Assembly: GCF_000745215.1 (NCBI RefSeq) | Contig: NZ_JQNK01000009.1 | Location: 2,294,001 to 2,358,000 of the forward strand | Length of the DNA stretch: 64,000 nucleotides | From: Methylosinus sp. PW1 | GTDB lineage: Bacteria; Pseudomonadota; Alphaproteobacteria; Rhizobiales; Beijerinckiaceae | Direction: 5' to 3' | Part shown: positions 25,686 to 34,179 of the stretch, one piece after another | How the letters are laid out: every line of letters starts with the position of its first letter | Numbering within the stretch: the stretch's first letter is position 1 | Notes under the pieces: generated by a model | What the model was told of the DNA's origin: nothing | Databases searched by the model: none | What the model saw: only the letters and a program-made list of their open reading frames with translations | Program-made: the position numbers and the translations under genes

Positions 25686-26945
25686 ATGGCGGATATCGCT
25701 CGTTCCTGTCTCGCCTTTCTCTGCTTCCTGCTCATCGCCTGCGCCGTCAGCGAGGATCGGCGCCGCATACCCTGGCGCGTCGTCTTCGGCGGGCTGGCGC
25801 TGCAATTCGCGGCGGCGCTGGTTCTCGTGCATTTCCCGCCGGCGAAGCAGGCCGTGCTGCTCGCCAATGACGCCGCCGAGGCGCTGCAGAAGGCGACGGA
25901 GGCGGGCTCGGGCTTCGTCTTCGGCTATCTCGGCGGCGGCCCCGCGCCTTTCGAGGAGAAGACGCCGGGCGCCGGCTTCATTCTCGCCTTCAAGGCGCTG
26001 CCCATGGTGCTGACCATTTCGGCGCTGGCCTCGCTGTTCTTCTATTGGGGCGTGATGCAGCGCGTCGCCGGCGGCTTCGCCTTTCTGCTGCGGCGCTCGA
26101 TGGGGCTGTCGGGCGCGCTGGCGCTAGGCGCTTCCGTTCACATCTTCGTGGGCATGATCGAGGCGCCGCTGCTGATCCGCCCCTATCTCGCGCGCATGCA
26201 GCGCGGCGAGCTGTTCGCGCTGATGAGTTGTGGAATGGCCGGCGTCGCCGGCACGGTCATGGTGATCTACGCCGGCTTCGTCGCGCCTTTCCTGCCGGAT
26301 GCGCTCGGCCATATTCTCATCGCCTCGGTGATCGCGACGCCGGCCGCCATAGCGGTCGCCGCGGTCATGTCGCCCTGGGATATCTTTAAGGACAATGCCG
26401 AAGCGCGGCTCGCCGTGGAGAATCCGCCGACAGGGGCGTTCGACGCTATCGTCAAAGGCGTCTCCGAGGGCGTCGGGCCGCTCGTCGGCGTCGTCAGCAT
26501 GCTGCTGACGACGATCGCGCTGGTGACGCTCGCCAATATGGCGCTCGCGCATCTGCCGCAATTGGGCGGCGAGACGCCGAGCCTGCAGCTCGCTTTCGCC
26601 TATGCCTTCCGCCCCATCGTCTGGCTGATCGGCGTGCCCTGGAGCGAGACGCCGGCAGCCGCCGCGCTGATGGCGACGAAGACGGTGGTGAATGAGTTCG
26701 TCGCCTATCGCGACATGAGCGCGCTCGACGCGGAGGCGCTGTCGCCGCGCAGCCGGCTGATTCTCACCTATGCGCTCTGCGGCTTCGCCAATTTCGGCAG
26801 CATGGGCATACTCGTCGGCGGGCTGAATGTGATGCTGCCCGGCCGGCGCGCGGAGATCACGCGTCTCGGCTTGCGCTCCATTCTGTCCGGCGCGCTGGCC
26901 ACCTGCATGAGCGCCACGACCGCCGGATTGCTGATCGGCGGCTGA
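25686..26945 (+). CDS. concentrative nucleoside transporter (NupC/CNT family)
   Basis: A 419-residue membrane protein with about ten helices. It matches the CNT family, which couples nucleoside uptake to H+ or Na+ flow: KALPMVLTISALASLFFYWGVMQ near residue 105, FVGMIEAPLLIRPYL with the Glu of the substrate site, and the second-half motifs KTVVNEFVAY and ALCGFANFGSMGI. The start at 25686 gives an N-terminal helix. The Gly/Ser/Gln residues of the classical G-Q-S-E site are partly changed (IEAPLLI), so the nucleoside specificity is unclear. It appears monocistronic. Confidence 0.9.
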   Translation: MADIARSCLAFLCFLLIACAVSEDRRRIPWRVVFGGLALQFAAALVLVHFPPAKQAVLLANDAAEALQKATEAGSGFVFGYLGGGPAPFEEKTPGAGFILAFKALPMVLTISALASLFFYWGVMQRVAGGFAFLLRRSMGLSGALALGASVHIFVGMIEAPLLIRPYLARMQRGELFALMSCGMAGVAGTVMVIYAGFVAPFLPDALGHILIASVIATPAAIAVAAVMSPWDIFKDNAEARLAVENPPTGAFDAIVKGVSEGVGPLVGVVSMLLTTIALVTLANMALAHLPQLGGETPSLQLAFAYAFRPIVWLIGVPWSETPAAAALMATKTVVNEFVAYRDMSALDAEALSPRSRLILTYALCGFANFGSMGILVGGLNVMLPGRRAEITRLGLRSILSGALATCMSATTAGLLIGG

Positions 26946-26952
26946 AGGCCGC

Positions 26953-27243
26953 TCAGAAGCAGCCTTGCGCCTTCAGCTGCACGAGCCAGGCGCCGCAATC
27001 CGAGTGGCGCCGGCGCCCATACCCGTGACCGTGCCCGTGCGGGCCACGGCCCCACTCGTCCTCATATTCCTCGTAGCGACGACGCTCCCGCGCGCGCTCG
27101 TGGCGCACGCATTCATTGTAATTATTCTGCATCGCGAGGCACAGCGGCACATTCGGTCCGGCCAGCGCCGCCCTGGGGGCGAAGCCGTCGGTCAGCGAGA
27201 CGATCCCGGCCAGGATGAGGGAGAGGAGAAAGATGCGCGCCAT
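26953..27243 (-). CDS. small exported His/Arg-rich protein with four Cys
   Basis: A 96-residue protein with a signal peptide (about residues 1-28, ending ALA). The mature part has a CLAMQNNYNECVRHER segment, a charged RERRRYEEYEDEW stretch, a His-Gly run (HGHGHGYGRRRHSDC) and a C-terminal GCF. The four Cys look suited to two disulfides, and the His run to metal binding. No family name is known to me; similar small exported proteins occur in many Hyphomicrobiales. It is convergent with the nucleoside transporter, 7 bp apart. Confidence 0.65.
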   Translation of the reverse strand: MARIFLLSLILAGIVSLTDGFAPRAALAGPNVPLCLAMQNNYNECVRHERARERRRYEEYEDEWGRGPHGHGHGYGRRRHSDCGAWLVQLKAQGCF

Positions 27244-27894
27244 TTTCGAAGAACCTTTCTATCGATGGCAGCTCTAGCAGATTCGCTCACGCTGAAACAG
27301 CGCGACGGCCACGCCGCCGGCGCCAGGGCAAGCCGGCGACATAGCGCAAGACGGGTGCGAGGCCGGCGCGCGCAGATTTCCGCAGGGTGGGCGCTCGTCG
27401 ACGGCGAACAATATGACTTCAGCCGCATGTCGAAGTCTGAGAAACGTTACTTTGTGAATCGCGCCTGCGGAGGAAAAATCTCCTCGTCGGCGTCGTCGCG
27501 CATTCGCTCGCCGCGACGATAATTTGGAAAAGTTATAAGAAACAAAGAAGAAATAGACCAGCGCCGATGAGCGCTCTCTCGACGGCGGCGAGATCGCCTC
27601 GATATATAGCGGCATGCTCCTGCGGGCCGAATATTCGGCAAAATCGCGATGCGGGCCGCTCCTGGGCGCCGCAATCTCCACACTGGCAAGCTTTCAGTGC
27701 TCATGTGGCGGCCAATGACGAGATATGGCCTTCTCTCCGCCTACCACGAATATAATATTTACATATTAGTAACGCATTATACGATGCGTCGGCTTAGAAG
27801 CCGACCAGGGCCTGCGGCGACCAACGGCGCAAAGAGGCGAAGCGGCTCCGCCGGGGAGACCGCGACAATGCTCATGAGGGCGACAGGACAGCCG
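27244..27894. other. 651-bp gap without a supported gene
   Basis: No coding frame here has convincing sequence. The last 150 bp are AT-rich (for example aatataatatttacatatta near 27749), unlike the surroundings, and probably hold the promoter of the response-regulator operon. A perfect hairpin gtcggctt-ag-aagccgac lies at 27788-27805, in the likely leader. Confidence 0.5.
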
Positions 27895-28572
27895 ATGCGT
27901 GTGTTGATCGTCGAAGATCAGGCGGAGATCGCCGCTCTGCTGGAAGAAAAGCTCGTCCATGCCGGCTTTGTCGCGGATATCGTCGGCGCCGTCGCCGAGG
28001 CGCGCGCGGCGATCGAGGCGGTCGATTACGGCGTCATGCTGCTGGATCGGCGGCTGCCGGACGGCGACGGCGTCGCCATCATCCGCTCGGTGCGCGAAGA
28101 TCGGCCCAACATGCGCGTGCTGATGCTCACCGCCATGCGCGGCATAGACGAGATGGTCGAAGGACTCGACGCGGGCGCCGATGATTACCTGACCAAGCCC
28201 TTCGATCCAGAGGAGCTGATGGCGCGCATTCGCGCCGTTCTGCGCCGGCCCGGACCGCAGGCGGTCCCCTCGGTGCAGGTCGGCGCGCTCAGCTTCGAGC
28301 TCGACGAGCAGAGGGGCTTTGTCAATGGCCGGCAGTTTCTGGCGCCCAAGCTGGAGCTCGTCCTGCTCGGCGCGCTGATGCGCCGCGCCGGTCTCGCGGT
28401 GACGCGCGCCGCTCTGCTCGAGGAGATCTATGGCGCGCAGGACGCCGCTCAGGTCGACGCGCTGAAGATGCTGATCCACCGCCTGCGCCAGCGCCTGAAG
28501 AACCAAGGCGCGCGCGCCGATATTCACGCCGCGCGCGGCATAGGCTATCTCATTCGGAGCGCCCAGGAATGA
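27895..28572 (+). CDS. response regulator, OmpR/PhoB family (QseB/TctD-like)
   Basis: A 225-residue regulator. The receiver domain opens MRVLIVEDQAEIAALL, with phospho-acceptor Asp in MLLDRRLPDGDG and Lys in DDYLTKPF. The winged-helix domain ends with the usual GIGYLIR. In the DNA-binding half, APKLELVLLGALMRRAG replaces the common TPREFALLxxL, a modest change. The start at 27895 is the family start; an ATG at 27868 is in frame. Its stop overlaps an ATG (ATGA at 28569-28572) that once began a sensor kinase gene, now broken. What phosphorylates it today is unclear. Confidence 0.9.
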   Translation: MRVLIVEDQAEIAALLEEKLVHAGFVADIVGAVAEARAAIEAVDYGVMLLDRRLPDGDGVAIIRSVREDRPNMRVLMLTAMRGIDEMVEGLDAGADDYLTKPFDPEELMARIRAVLRRPGPQAVPSVQVGALSFELDEQRGFVNGRQFLAPKLELVLLGALMRRAGLAVTRAALLEEIYGAQDAAQVDALKMLIHRLRQRLKNQGARADIHAARGIGYLIRSAQE

Positions 28573-28742
28573 AGCTCACGCAATCGCTCTCGGCGCGGCT
28601 CGTCTTCTACTGAATCCTGTGCCCGCTCGTCGTCTATCTCGCTCCGCCGGTGACGGCGTTCCTGCCGCTCTCGCTTTTCCATGGGCCTGCGCTCGGGCTT
28701 TTTTGCGCTGCTTCGCCGGAATGTCATGGCGTTATGGGATAA
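28569..28742 (+). pseudogene. N-terminal remnant of a sensor histidine kinase
   Basis: From the ATG that overlaps the regulator stop, the frame reads MKLTQSLSARLVFY, then a TGA at 28611 where a Trp codon (TGG) is expected, then ILCPLVVYLAPPVTAFLP and a frame end at 28740-28742. This is the start and first membrane segment of a QseC/TctE-type kinase. The periplasmic, HisKA and ATPase parts are missing. Both a nonsense change and a large deletion are needed to explain it. The pairing with the intact regulator, by ATGA overlap, is typical of a two-component operon. Confidence 0.75.
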
Positions 28743-28832
28743 TTTTCATCTTCGGCCGATCGATCGGACGGATTGCCAAAATAAATCTTCTGGGCCAGTC
28801 TTGCGTGCGTCGCATTCGGTGATTGTCGGAAA

Positions 28833-30176
28833 TTGCTTGTGCCGAGCATATGGTTTTCACGGGATGCGGCAGGCGCGCCGCGACGGATGGGCGCAACTGC
28901 CGGGGCCGGGCTTCGCGCTCTCTGGAATCATTTCGTTCGGCGCCGCGAATTCGCCGCGCATCGGCCGGGCGGATTCGGCATGGCGCTCGCGGCCGCCGCC
29001 TTGCTGGCGTGTTTCGGCTCGGAGGCCTCGGTCGGAGAGCCGGTCGGTTCCGCATCCTTTGATATGGCTACGCAATTCTCGGCTCTCATCGGCGGCCTCG
29101 CCGCCGCTATGGCGGTGGCCGCGGCCTTGGCGGCGCTCGCTCTGCTCGGCCGCCTTCGTTCACGCTCCGAGAGCAACGCCGATTTCAACGCGGGCGACGC
29201 TTGCGCGCGCGTGCTCTGGGAGAATGGTCCGGTCGGCGCCTTCTGCTGGGAGGAGGGCGGCGAGGTGACGGAAGCCAACGACGAATTTCTCCGCATGACC
29301 GGTTATGAGCGCGCCGATCTCGCCGCCGGCCGTATCGATTGGCGGGCCGCCACGCGGCTGCTGTCGCCGGCCGAGAACAGCGTCGAGACGGAATTCGTGC
29401 GCAAGGACGGCGCGCGCGCGCGGCTGCGGATCCGCTTCGTCGCGCTCGACGAGCGGCGCGGGCGCGGCGTGGGATTCGCGCAGGACGCGGCCGAAGCGCA
29501 GGAGTTGCGTCGGCAGGCCGAGCGGCTGAGGAGGCTGGAGCTCCGGGCCATCGGCTTCGCCCATGATATCAATCAGCCGCTCACCGCCGCCGCCGCCTAT
29601 CTCCAGGCCGCGCGCCGGCGCGCGACGCTCGGCGGCGGCGCGCAGTCGGAGGAGCAGCTCGCGGCCATGGACCGCGCCGGCGCGCAATTGTATCGGGCCG
29701 CGCGGCTCGTCGGCGATTGGCGTGAGCTTTTCACGCATGAATCATGCGCGCCGACGGAGATCGCGCTGCATCCGCTGATCCGCGAGGCGTGGGAGACGAT
29801 GCGCGGCGATCTCGGCGATAGGGTTTCCGCCGAGCTGCGTCTGCGCGCCGAGCGCGATCTCGTGATCGGCGATCGGGCGCAGATCGAGGAGGAGGTGAGC
29901 GATCTCCTGCGGGCGGCCGCGCAGGCGGCGATCGCCGCGTCCCGTCGCGAATTGATCATCGTCACATCGGCGCGGGACGGCGAGATCGCCATCGAGATAA
30001 GCGACGCCGGCGCCGCGTCGATCGCGCCGTGTGGCGATCCGCGCGCCGCCGCAGAGCCGGCGAGATCGGGCGCGCTCGTCGAGGCTGATGGCGCGCGATT
30101 CTCGTCGCAGAAAGCGCATGGGGGCGGCTCCGCCTTTCGGCTCGCTCTCCCTTTGGCCGACACGGCCTGTGGATAA
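28833..30176 (+). CDS. PAS-containing sensor histidine kinase, degenerate ATPase domain
   Basis: 447 residues as an open frame; a start at 28980 (MALAAAALLACFG) is more natural, since it begins a membrane anchor of two helices. A PAS domain follows (about residues 125-225 of the long form; WEEGGEVTEANDEFLRMTGYERADL). The dimerisation segment has the phospho-His in GFAHDINQPLTAAAAYLQ, the FixL/DctB-type H box. The ATPase domain is worn: the N box reads EEEVSDLLRAAAQAAI with Ala for the key Asn, and the G1 box is SDAGAAS rather than DxGxG. It may bind ATP poorly or act as a phosphatase or scaffold. It lies 90 bp after the dead kinase gene. Confidence 0.75.
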   Translation: MLVPSIWFSRDAAGAPRRMGATAGAGLRALWNHFVRRREFAAHRPGGFGMALAAAALLACFGSEASVGEPVGSASFDMATQFSALIGGLAAAMAVAAALAALALLGRLRSRSESNADFNAGDACARVLWENGPVGAFCWEEGGEVTEANDEFLRMTGYERADLAAGRIDWRAATRLLSPAENSVETEFVRKDGARARLRIRFVALDERRGRGVGFAQDAAEAQELRRQAERLRRLELRAIGFAHDINQPLTAAAAYLQAARRRATLGGGAQSEEQLAAMDRAGAQLYRAARLVGDWRELFTHESCAPTEIALHPLIREAWETMRGDLGDRVSAELRLRAERDLVIGDRAQIEEEVSDLLRAAAQAAIAASRRELIIVTSARDGEIAIEISDAGAASIAPCGDPRAAAEPARSGALVEADGARFSSQKAHGGGSAFRLALPLADTACG

Positions 30177-30289
30177 CGGGGGCGATGGGCTGTAGCCGCT
30201 CGCCTGTCATCGGGAAATGCCCATAATCTTTGGCCCTTCGAAACATGGGGCAGCTCACGGCTGTGCTGAAGCATATCCTCGTCTCAGGG

Positions 30290-30555
30290 CAAGCCGCTGA
30301 AAGTAAAAGCGCTCGTTTGCGTGCTTAGTATTAGTACCAAGCAATGTCACTAAAAGTAATTTTCCTATGGTATAAGTACTAGTGTTACCTACGAGACACA
30401 GGCGTCGTCTTTCTGCTTGCGATCTATATTAGGTTGTTTCCTTTACGATCGGAGCGCGCTAAAGAAGAAGGGTAGTCGATCAATAGTGAATCAATTATTC
30501 ACCCGACGGAATTTGCAACGGCGCAGGGGTTCGGCGTCTGCCGAACCCCTTTTTC
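30290..30555 (+). ncRNA. candidate small RNA in an AT-rich gap
   Basis: The 706-bp gap 30177-30882 has no supported gene. Its middle part, about 30290-30520, is clearly AT-rich compared with its surroundings, includes tggtataagtac as a possible -10, and ends in a textbook terminator at 30525-30555. Small stems such as gtgaat-caatt-attcac (about 30486-30502) are present. The 5' end is not defined. It could equally be a long leader or trailer of something not recognised. No known RNA family was matched by eye. Confidence 0.4.
30525..30555 (+). terminator. intrinsic terminator 1
   Basis: A perfect 10-bp stem aggggttcgg/ccgaacccct with a cgtctg loop, followed by TTTTT. It is 350 bp past the stop of the kinase gene, so it more likely ends a separate transcript. 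Confidence 0.85.
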
Positions 30556-30568
30556 ATGACGATCCGTC

Positions 30569-30602
30569 GGGCGCCGCAGGTTGCGGCGCCCGTTTTCTTT
30601 TG
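30569..30602 (+). terminator. intrinsic terminator 2
   Basis: A stem gggcgccgca/tgcggcgccc with a ggt loop and the tail gttttctttt. It stands 14 bp after terminator 1. The segment cccgacgga before terminator 1 can pair with tccgtcggg before this one, which would enclose the first hairpin and might act as an alternative fold. Confidence 0.85.
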
Positions 30603-30749
30603 CAGAAGATCAACGTGTAATCTGGAGATAATCGCTCGCGGCGCGCCGCGAAGGCTCGCCCTGCGCTCATATGTTTTCGACAGCGTGATCCGATCATTGG
30701 ACCGGATCGCGCTCTCGATACTCGCCTTGCATGCGCGTTTTGATGCGGT

Positions 30750-30811
30750 TTCCGGCTGAATGCTTCGGCGCGCGTTCTCCTTCTCCCCGCGAGCGGGGAG
30801 AAGGAAGGCGG
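30750..30811. repeat. short palindromic intergenic repeat, copy 2 (family B)
   Basis: ttccggctgaatg, then the hairpin ctccccgc-gag-cggggag and the end aaggaaggcgg. It is near-identical to 2058-2118 and lies just beyond the stop of the M16 peptidase gene. Confidence 0.7.
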
Positions 30812-30882
30812 TGAAGATTACGCCAGCCGATCAGCCGGAAACCGTATGAGCGATCGAGGAGCCCTGGCGGTCCGAAACCCGA

Positions 30883-32163
30883 TCAGAGGCCCTGCGGACG
30901 TCCGGCGATCGACACCAGCAGCTCGCCGTCGCCGAGCAGGCGCTTGGCCACGCGGCGGGCGTCGTCGAGCGTCACCGCGTCGATGCGGCCATTGCGCTCG
31001 TCGAGATAGGAGGGCGCGAATCCGTCGAGCTGGAGATTGACCAGCTGGCCGGCGATCTTCGTCGATGTGTCGAAGCGCAGCGCATAGGAGCCGGTCAGAT
31101 ATTTCTTCGCCTTGTCGAGCTCGTCCGCGCTCGGCCCCTCATTGGCGAGATCGGCGAATTGGGCCTGGATCACCTCCAGCGATTCACGGGCGCGCTCGTT
31201 CTTCGTCGCCGCGCCGCCGACCAGCATGGCGCATTTGTCATATTCGTTGAGATGCGAATAGACCGAATAGGCGAGGCCGCGCTTCTCGCGCACCTCGTTG
31301 AACAGCCGCGCCGTGAAGACGCCGCCGCCGAGGATGTGGTTCACCACCACGGCGCCGAAATAATCGGGATCATGCCGCTGCATGCCGGGACGGCCGAAGC
31401 GGATCGCAGATTGTGGCACGTCGAGATCGATGATGCGGCGCTCGCCGAGCGCGTGAATGTCGATCGCGGGCACGGGGGTGAGAAGGCTCTGCGCCGGCAG
31501 GGCGCCGAAGATCGCGTCCAGCTTGGCGGCGAGCGTCGCCGCGTCTATGGCGCCGACGACGGCGATTTTCAGATCGCTGCGCGTCAGCAGGCGAATCCTC
31601 AGCGCGTCGAGATCGTCGCGCGTCAGATTTTCGAGACTCTCCAGATCGCCGCGCACCGGCCGCCCATAGGGATGGTCGGGGAAGGCCGCCTCGCGGAAGG
31701 CCCTGGCGACCAGCGCGTCCGGGTCATTGGCGTCGCGCTTCAGCCCGGCGGCGATCTGGCCGCGCACGCGGTCGATCGCCTGTTGCTCGAGCCGCGGCTC
31801 GCAGAGCGCGACGCGCAGCAGCTCGAAAGCCGCGTCGCTGTTGCGGGAGAGCGTCTGCATATGGCCGGAGATGGCGTCGCGGTCGCATCCGAAGCCGAGC
31901 CGGATCGCCAGATCCTCTATGGCGAGGTGGAAGGCGCGGGCGTCATAGGGGCCGGCGCCCTCGTCGAGCAGGCCGGCGAGCAGCGTCGCGAGACCCGCCT
32001 TGCCGGCCGGGTCCTGGGAGGCGCCGCCGCGCATGGCGAATTCGAGCGCGACGAGCGGAACCGCGTAGCTCTCGACGAGCCAGGCTTCGATCCCGCCGGG
32101 CGTGACGACGCGCTGAATGGTCTCGGCGCGGCTGCGCGCAGGCGCGATGGCGTGGGCTGTCAT
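30883..32163 (-). CDS. M16 family peptidase-like subunit (no zinc motif)
   Basis: A 426-residue M16 (pitrilysin/processing-peptidase) homologue. It keeps the two-domain fold marks (GGASQDPAGKAGLATLLAGLLDEGAG in the place of the HxxEH region, quoted in part as KAGLATLL) and the C-terminal signature VREKRGLAYSVYS, but HxxEH is absent, so it should be the non-catalytic partner. The adjacent gene supplies the zinc subunit; such pairs form heterodimers. In Methylobacterium a heterodimeric M16 pair (PqqF/PqqG) processes the PQQ precursor, and this pair could do the same, but the gene order next to lspA is general for the order. The start at 32163 lies 17 bp after the first subunit's stop. Confidence 0.88.
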   Translation of the reverse strand: MTAHAIAPARSRAETIQRVVTPGGIEAWLVESYAVPLVALEFAMRGGASQDPAGKAGLATLLAGLLDEGAGPYDARAFHLAIEDLAIRLGFGCDRDAISGHMQTLSRNSDAAFELLRVALCEPRLEQQAIDRVRGQIAAGLKRDANDPDALVARAFREAAFPDHPYGRPVRGDLESLENLTRDDLDALRIRLLTRSDLKIAVVGAIDAATLAAKLDAIFGALPAQSLLTPVPAIDIHALGERRIIDLDVPQSAIRFGRPGMQRHDPDYFGAVVVNHILGGGVFTARLFNEVREKRGLAYSVYSHLNEYDKCAMLVGGAATKNERARESLEVIQAQFADLANEGPSADELDKAKKYLTGSYALRFDTSTKIAGQLVNLQLDGFAPSYLDERNGRIDAVTLDDARRVAKRLLGDGELLVSIAGRPQGL

Positions 32164-32180
32164 TGATTTACGCTCCGATG

Positions 32181-33599
32181 TCAGGCGGCGAGCACGGCGT
32201 CTTTGGCTTCGGCGTCTTCGGCTTCGTCCTCGGCCTCGGATTCGAGGAAGCCGGTGACGGCCCGGCGCTTTTGCAGCCATTTGCGGGCCGCGGCGGCGAG
32301 GTCGGCTGCGGAGACGGCGTCGATGCGGTCCGGCCAGGCGGCGACATCCTCCACCGCGAGGCCGGTGGCCAGCGATTCGCCATACCAGCGGGCGAGCGAG
32401 ACCTGGCTGTCCTGCGCATAGACCGCCTCGGCGATGAGGCGATTCTTGGCGCGATTCAGATCGGCTTCGGCGATCTCGGCGGCGGCGAATTTGTCGATCG
32501 CCGCGCCGATGGCGTCGTCCAGCTGCTGCAGCGAGACGCCGGGAGCCGGCGTGGCGAAGACCCAAAAACGCGTGTCGTCCAGCGCCGAGCCCATGTAATA
32601 GGCCCCGGCGTTGACCGCGAGCTTTTGCTCTACCACGAGAGAATCATACAGCACGCTCGACGGCCCGCCGCCCAGCACATGGCCGAGAACTTCCAGCGTC
32701 TCCGCCTCGCCGGGCGCGCCGGTCGTGTAGGAGGGCACGAGGAAGACGCGCTCATGCGTCGGCTGCTCGACCTTCTCGTCGGCGAGCGTCACCAGACGAT
32801 GGGCGCGGGGCTCCGGCTCGCGCGGGCGCTTGCGGCTCGGCGCGTCGTCGCGCGCGGGAATGCGGCCGTAGCTCTTCTCGGCGAGCGCGCGCACGGTCTC
32901 GAAATCGACGTCGCCGGCGACGATGAGTATGGCGTTCTCCGGCGTGTAGAAGCGCCGATAATAATGCAGCGCGTCCTCGCGGCCGAGCGTCTCGATCTCA
33001 TGGCCCCAGCCGATGATCGGCGTGCCATAGGGGTGGTGCGGGAACAGCGCCGCCTGCACCGCCTCGTCGAGCTGGGCGGAAGGGTCGTTCTCGGTGCGCA
33101 TGCGGCGCTCCTCGAGCACCACCTCGCGCTCCGGCCCCACAATCTCGTCGGAGAGGACCAGATTCGTCATGCGATCGGCCTCGAACTCCATCAGCGTGCC
33201 GAGATGCTCCTTGCCGATGCGCTGGAAATAGGCCGTGTAGTCATAGCTGGTGAAGGCGTTCTCCTGGCCGCCGAGCTCGGAGACGAGATTGGAGAACTCG
33301 CCCTGCGGATGGGCGTGCGTGCCCTTGAACATCAGATGCTCGAGGAAATGCGCGATTCCCGACTTGCCGAGCGGATCGTCGGCGGAGCCGTTGCGATACC
33401 AGACCATATGGGTGACGACCGGCGCGCGGCGGTCGGCGATGACGACGATCTCCATTCCATTGGCGAGGCGCGAATGGACGACGCCGGCGGCGGCGCTCTC
33501 GCTTTTGGCGGCTCCGGCGCGCGCGTCGATCTTGGCGGAGGCGGAGCTGGCGGCGTGATCGGCCGCGATCGCCTCGGCCCCCGGCTGTGTCATCGGCAT
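32181..33599 (-). CDS. M16 family zinc peptidase (catalytic subunit)
   Basis: A 472-residue zinc metallopeptidase. The inverted zinc motif is HFLEH (residues 84-88), with the distal Glu in a region of DEIVGPEREVVLEERRMR (about residue 160). The C-terminal half keeps VEQKLAVNAGAYY. It degrades or trims peptides in a closed chamber formed with the second M16 protein. An N-terminal stretch of about 40 residues is Ala-rich and could be a weak export signal; some homologues are periplasmic. It is upstream of the inactive subunit in one operon. Confidence 0.92.
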   Translation of the reverse strand: MPMTQPGAEAIAADHAASSASAKIDARAGAAKSESAAAGVVHSRLANGMEIVVIADRRAPVVTHMVWYRNGSADDPLGKSGIAHFLEHLMFKGTHAHPQGEFSNLVSELGGQENAFTSYDYTAYFQRIGKEHLGTLMEFEADRMTNLVLSDEIVGPEREVVLEERRMRTENDPSAQLDEAVQAALFPHHPYGTPIIGWGHEIETLGREDALHYYRRFYTPENAILIVAGDVDFETVRALAEKSYGRIPARDDAPSRKRPREPEPRAHRLVTLADEKVEQPTHERVFLVPSYTTGAPGEAETLEVLGHVLGGGPSSVLYDSLVVEQKLAVNAGAYYMGSALDDTRFWVFATPAPGVSLQQLDDAIGAAIDKFAAAEIAEADLNRAKNRLIAEAVYAQDSQVSLARWYGESLATGLAVEDVAAWPDRIDAVSAADLAAAARKWLQKRRAVTGFLESEAEDEAEDAEAKDAVLAA

Positions 33600-33843
33600 G
33601 ATAATCTTTCCTCGCTATAGCGCGTCCGGCGCTCGCCGGCCCGGCCGAGAGAATCCGGCCAGTTTTGAATTCGGCCAAGAGAATTCGGCGCCAGTTCGGC
33701 CGCGGGCTTTTCCCGGACGCTTCGACGGAAGCATTCGATCTATATAAGCGCGAATGCGAGGCATGTCAGGCGCCGCGCGCGCCGCGGCCCGGCCTGCAGG
33801 GCGAAAGCGGCCCTGGGCGCGCCGCTTCGTCGACGAATGGTAA

Positions 33844-34155
33844 ACGGGTTGCGTCGTCGCCGGCGCGCCCAACAAGGCGTTTTCCGCGGTGATGGCCGCC
33901 GCGCCGAAGGAGGAGGGCAAGGTCGCGCTGAAGGCGCCGATCGACGCCTCCGCTCTGCTGCCGAAGGGAAAGAAGCTCTTCCGCTACGAGGGCTCGCTGA
34001 CCACGCCGCCCTTCTCGGAGGTGGTGCATTGGAATGTCTTCGCCGAGCCGGTGAAGGTGGCGCAGGCGGACATAGACGCCTTCAAGACGCTGTTCCCGAT
34101 GAACGCCCGCCCGCTGCAGCCGACGCATCGCCGTATCGTGCTGAGCGGCGGCTGA
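33844..34155 (+). pseudogene. C-terminal remnant of an alpha-type carbonic anhydrase
   Basis: The frame opens just after a TAA at 33841 and encodes about 103 residues that match the last third of alpha-carbonic anhydrases: KKLFRYEGSLTTPPFSEVVHWNVF and FKTLFPMNARPLQP (each shown in part). The Thr of the active-site LTTPP is kept. The N-terminal two thirds, with the three zinc-binding His, are absent, and no trace is seen in other frames upstream to 33600. A GTG-ATG pair at 33889-33894 could start an 88-residue peptide, but it could not bind zinc in the known way. I call it a decayed gene. Confidence 0.75.
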
Positions 34156-34179
34156 GCGGCGGGGCGCCGGATCGGCGGC

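Noticed and set aside
26965..27522. 185-residue open frame on the plus strand
   Set aside because: Its first half is antisense to the small exported protein at 26953-27243 and the rest has no recognisable feature.
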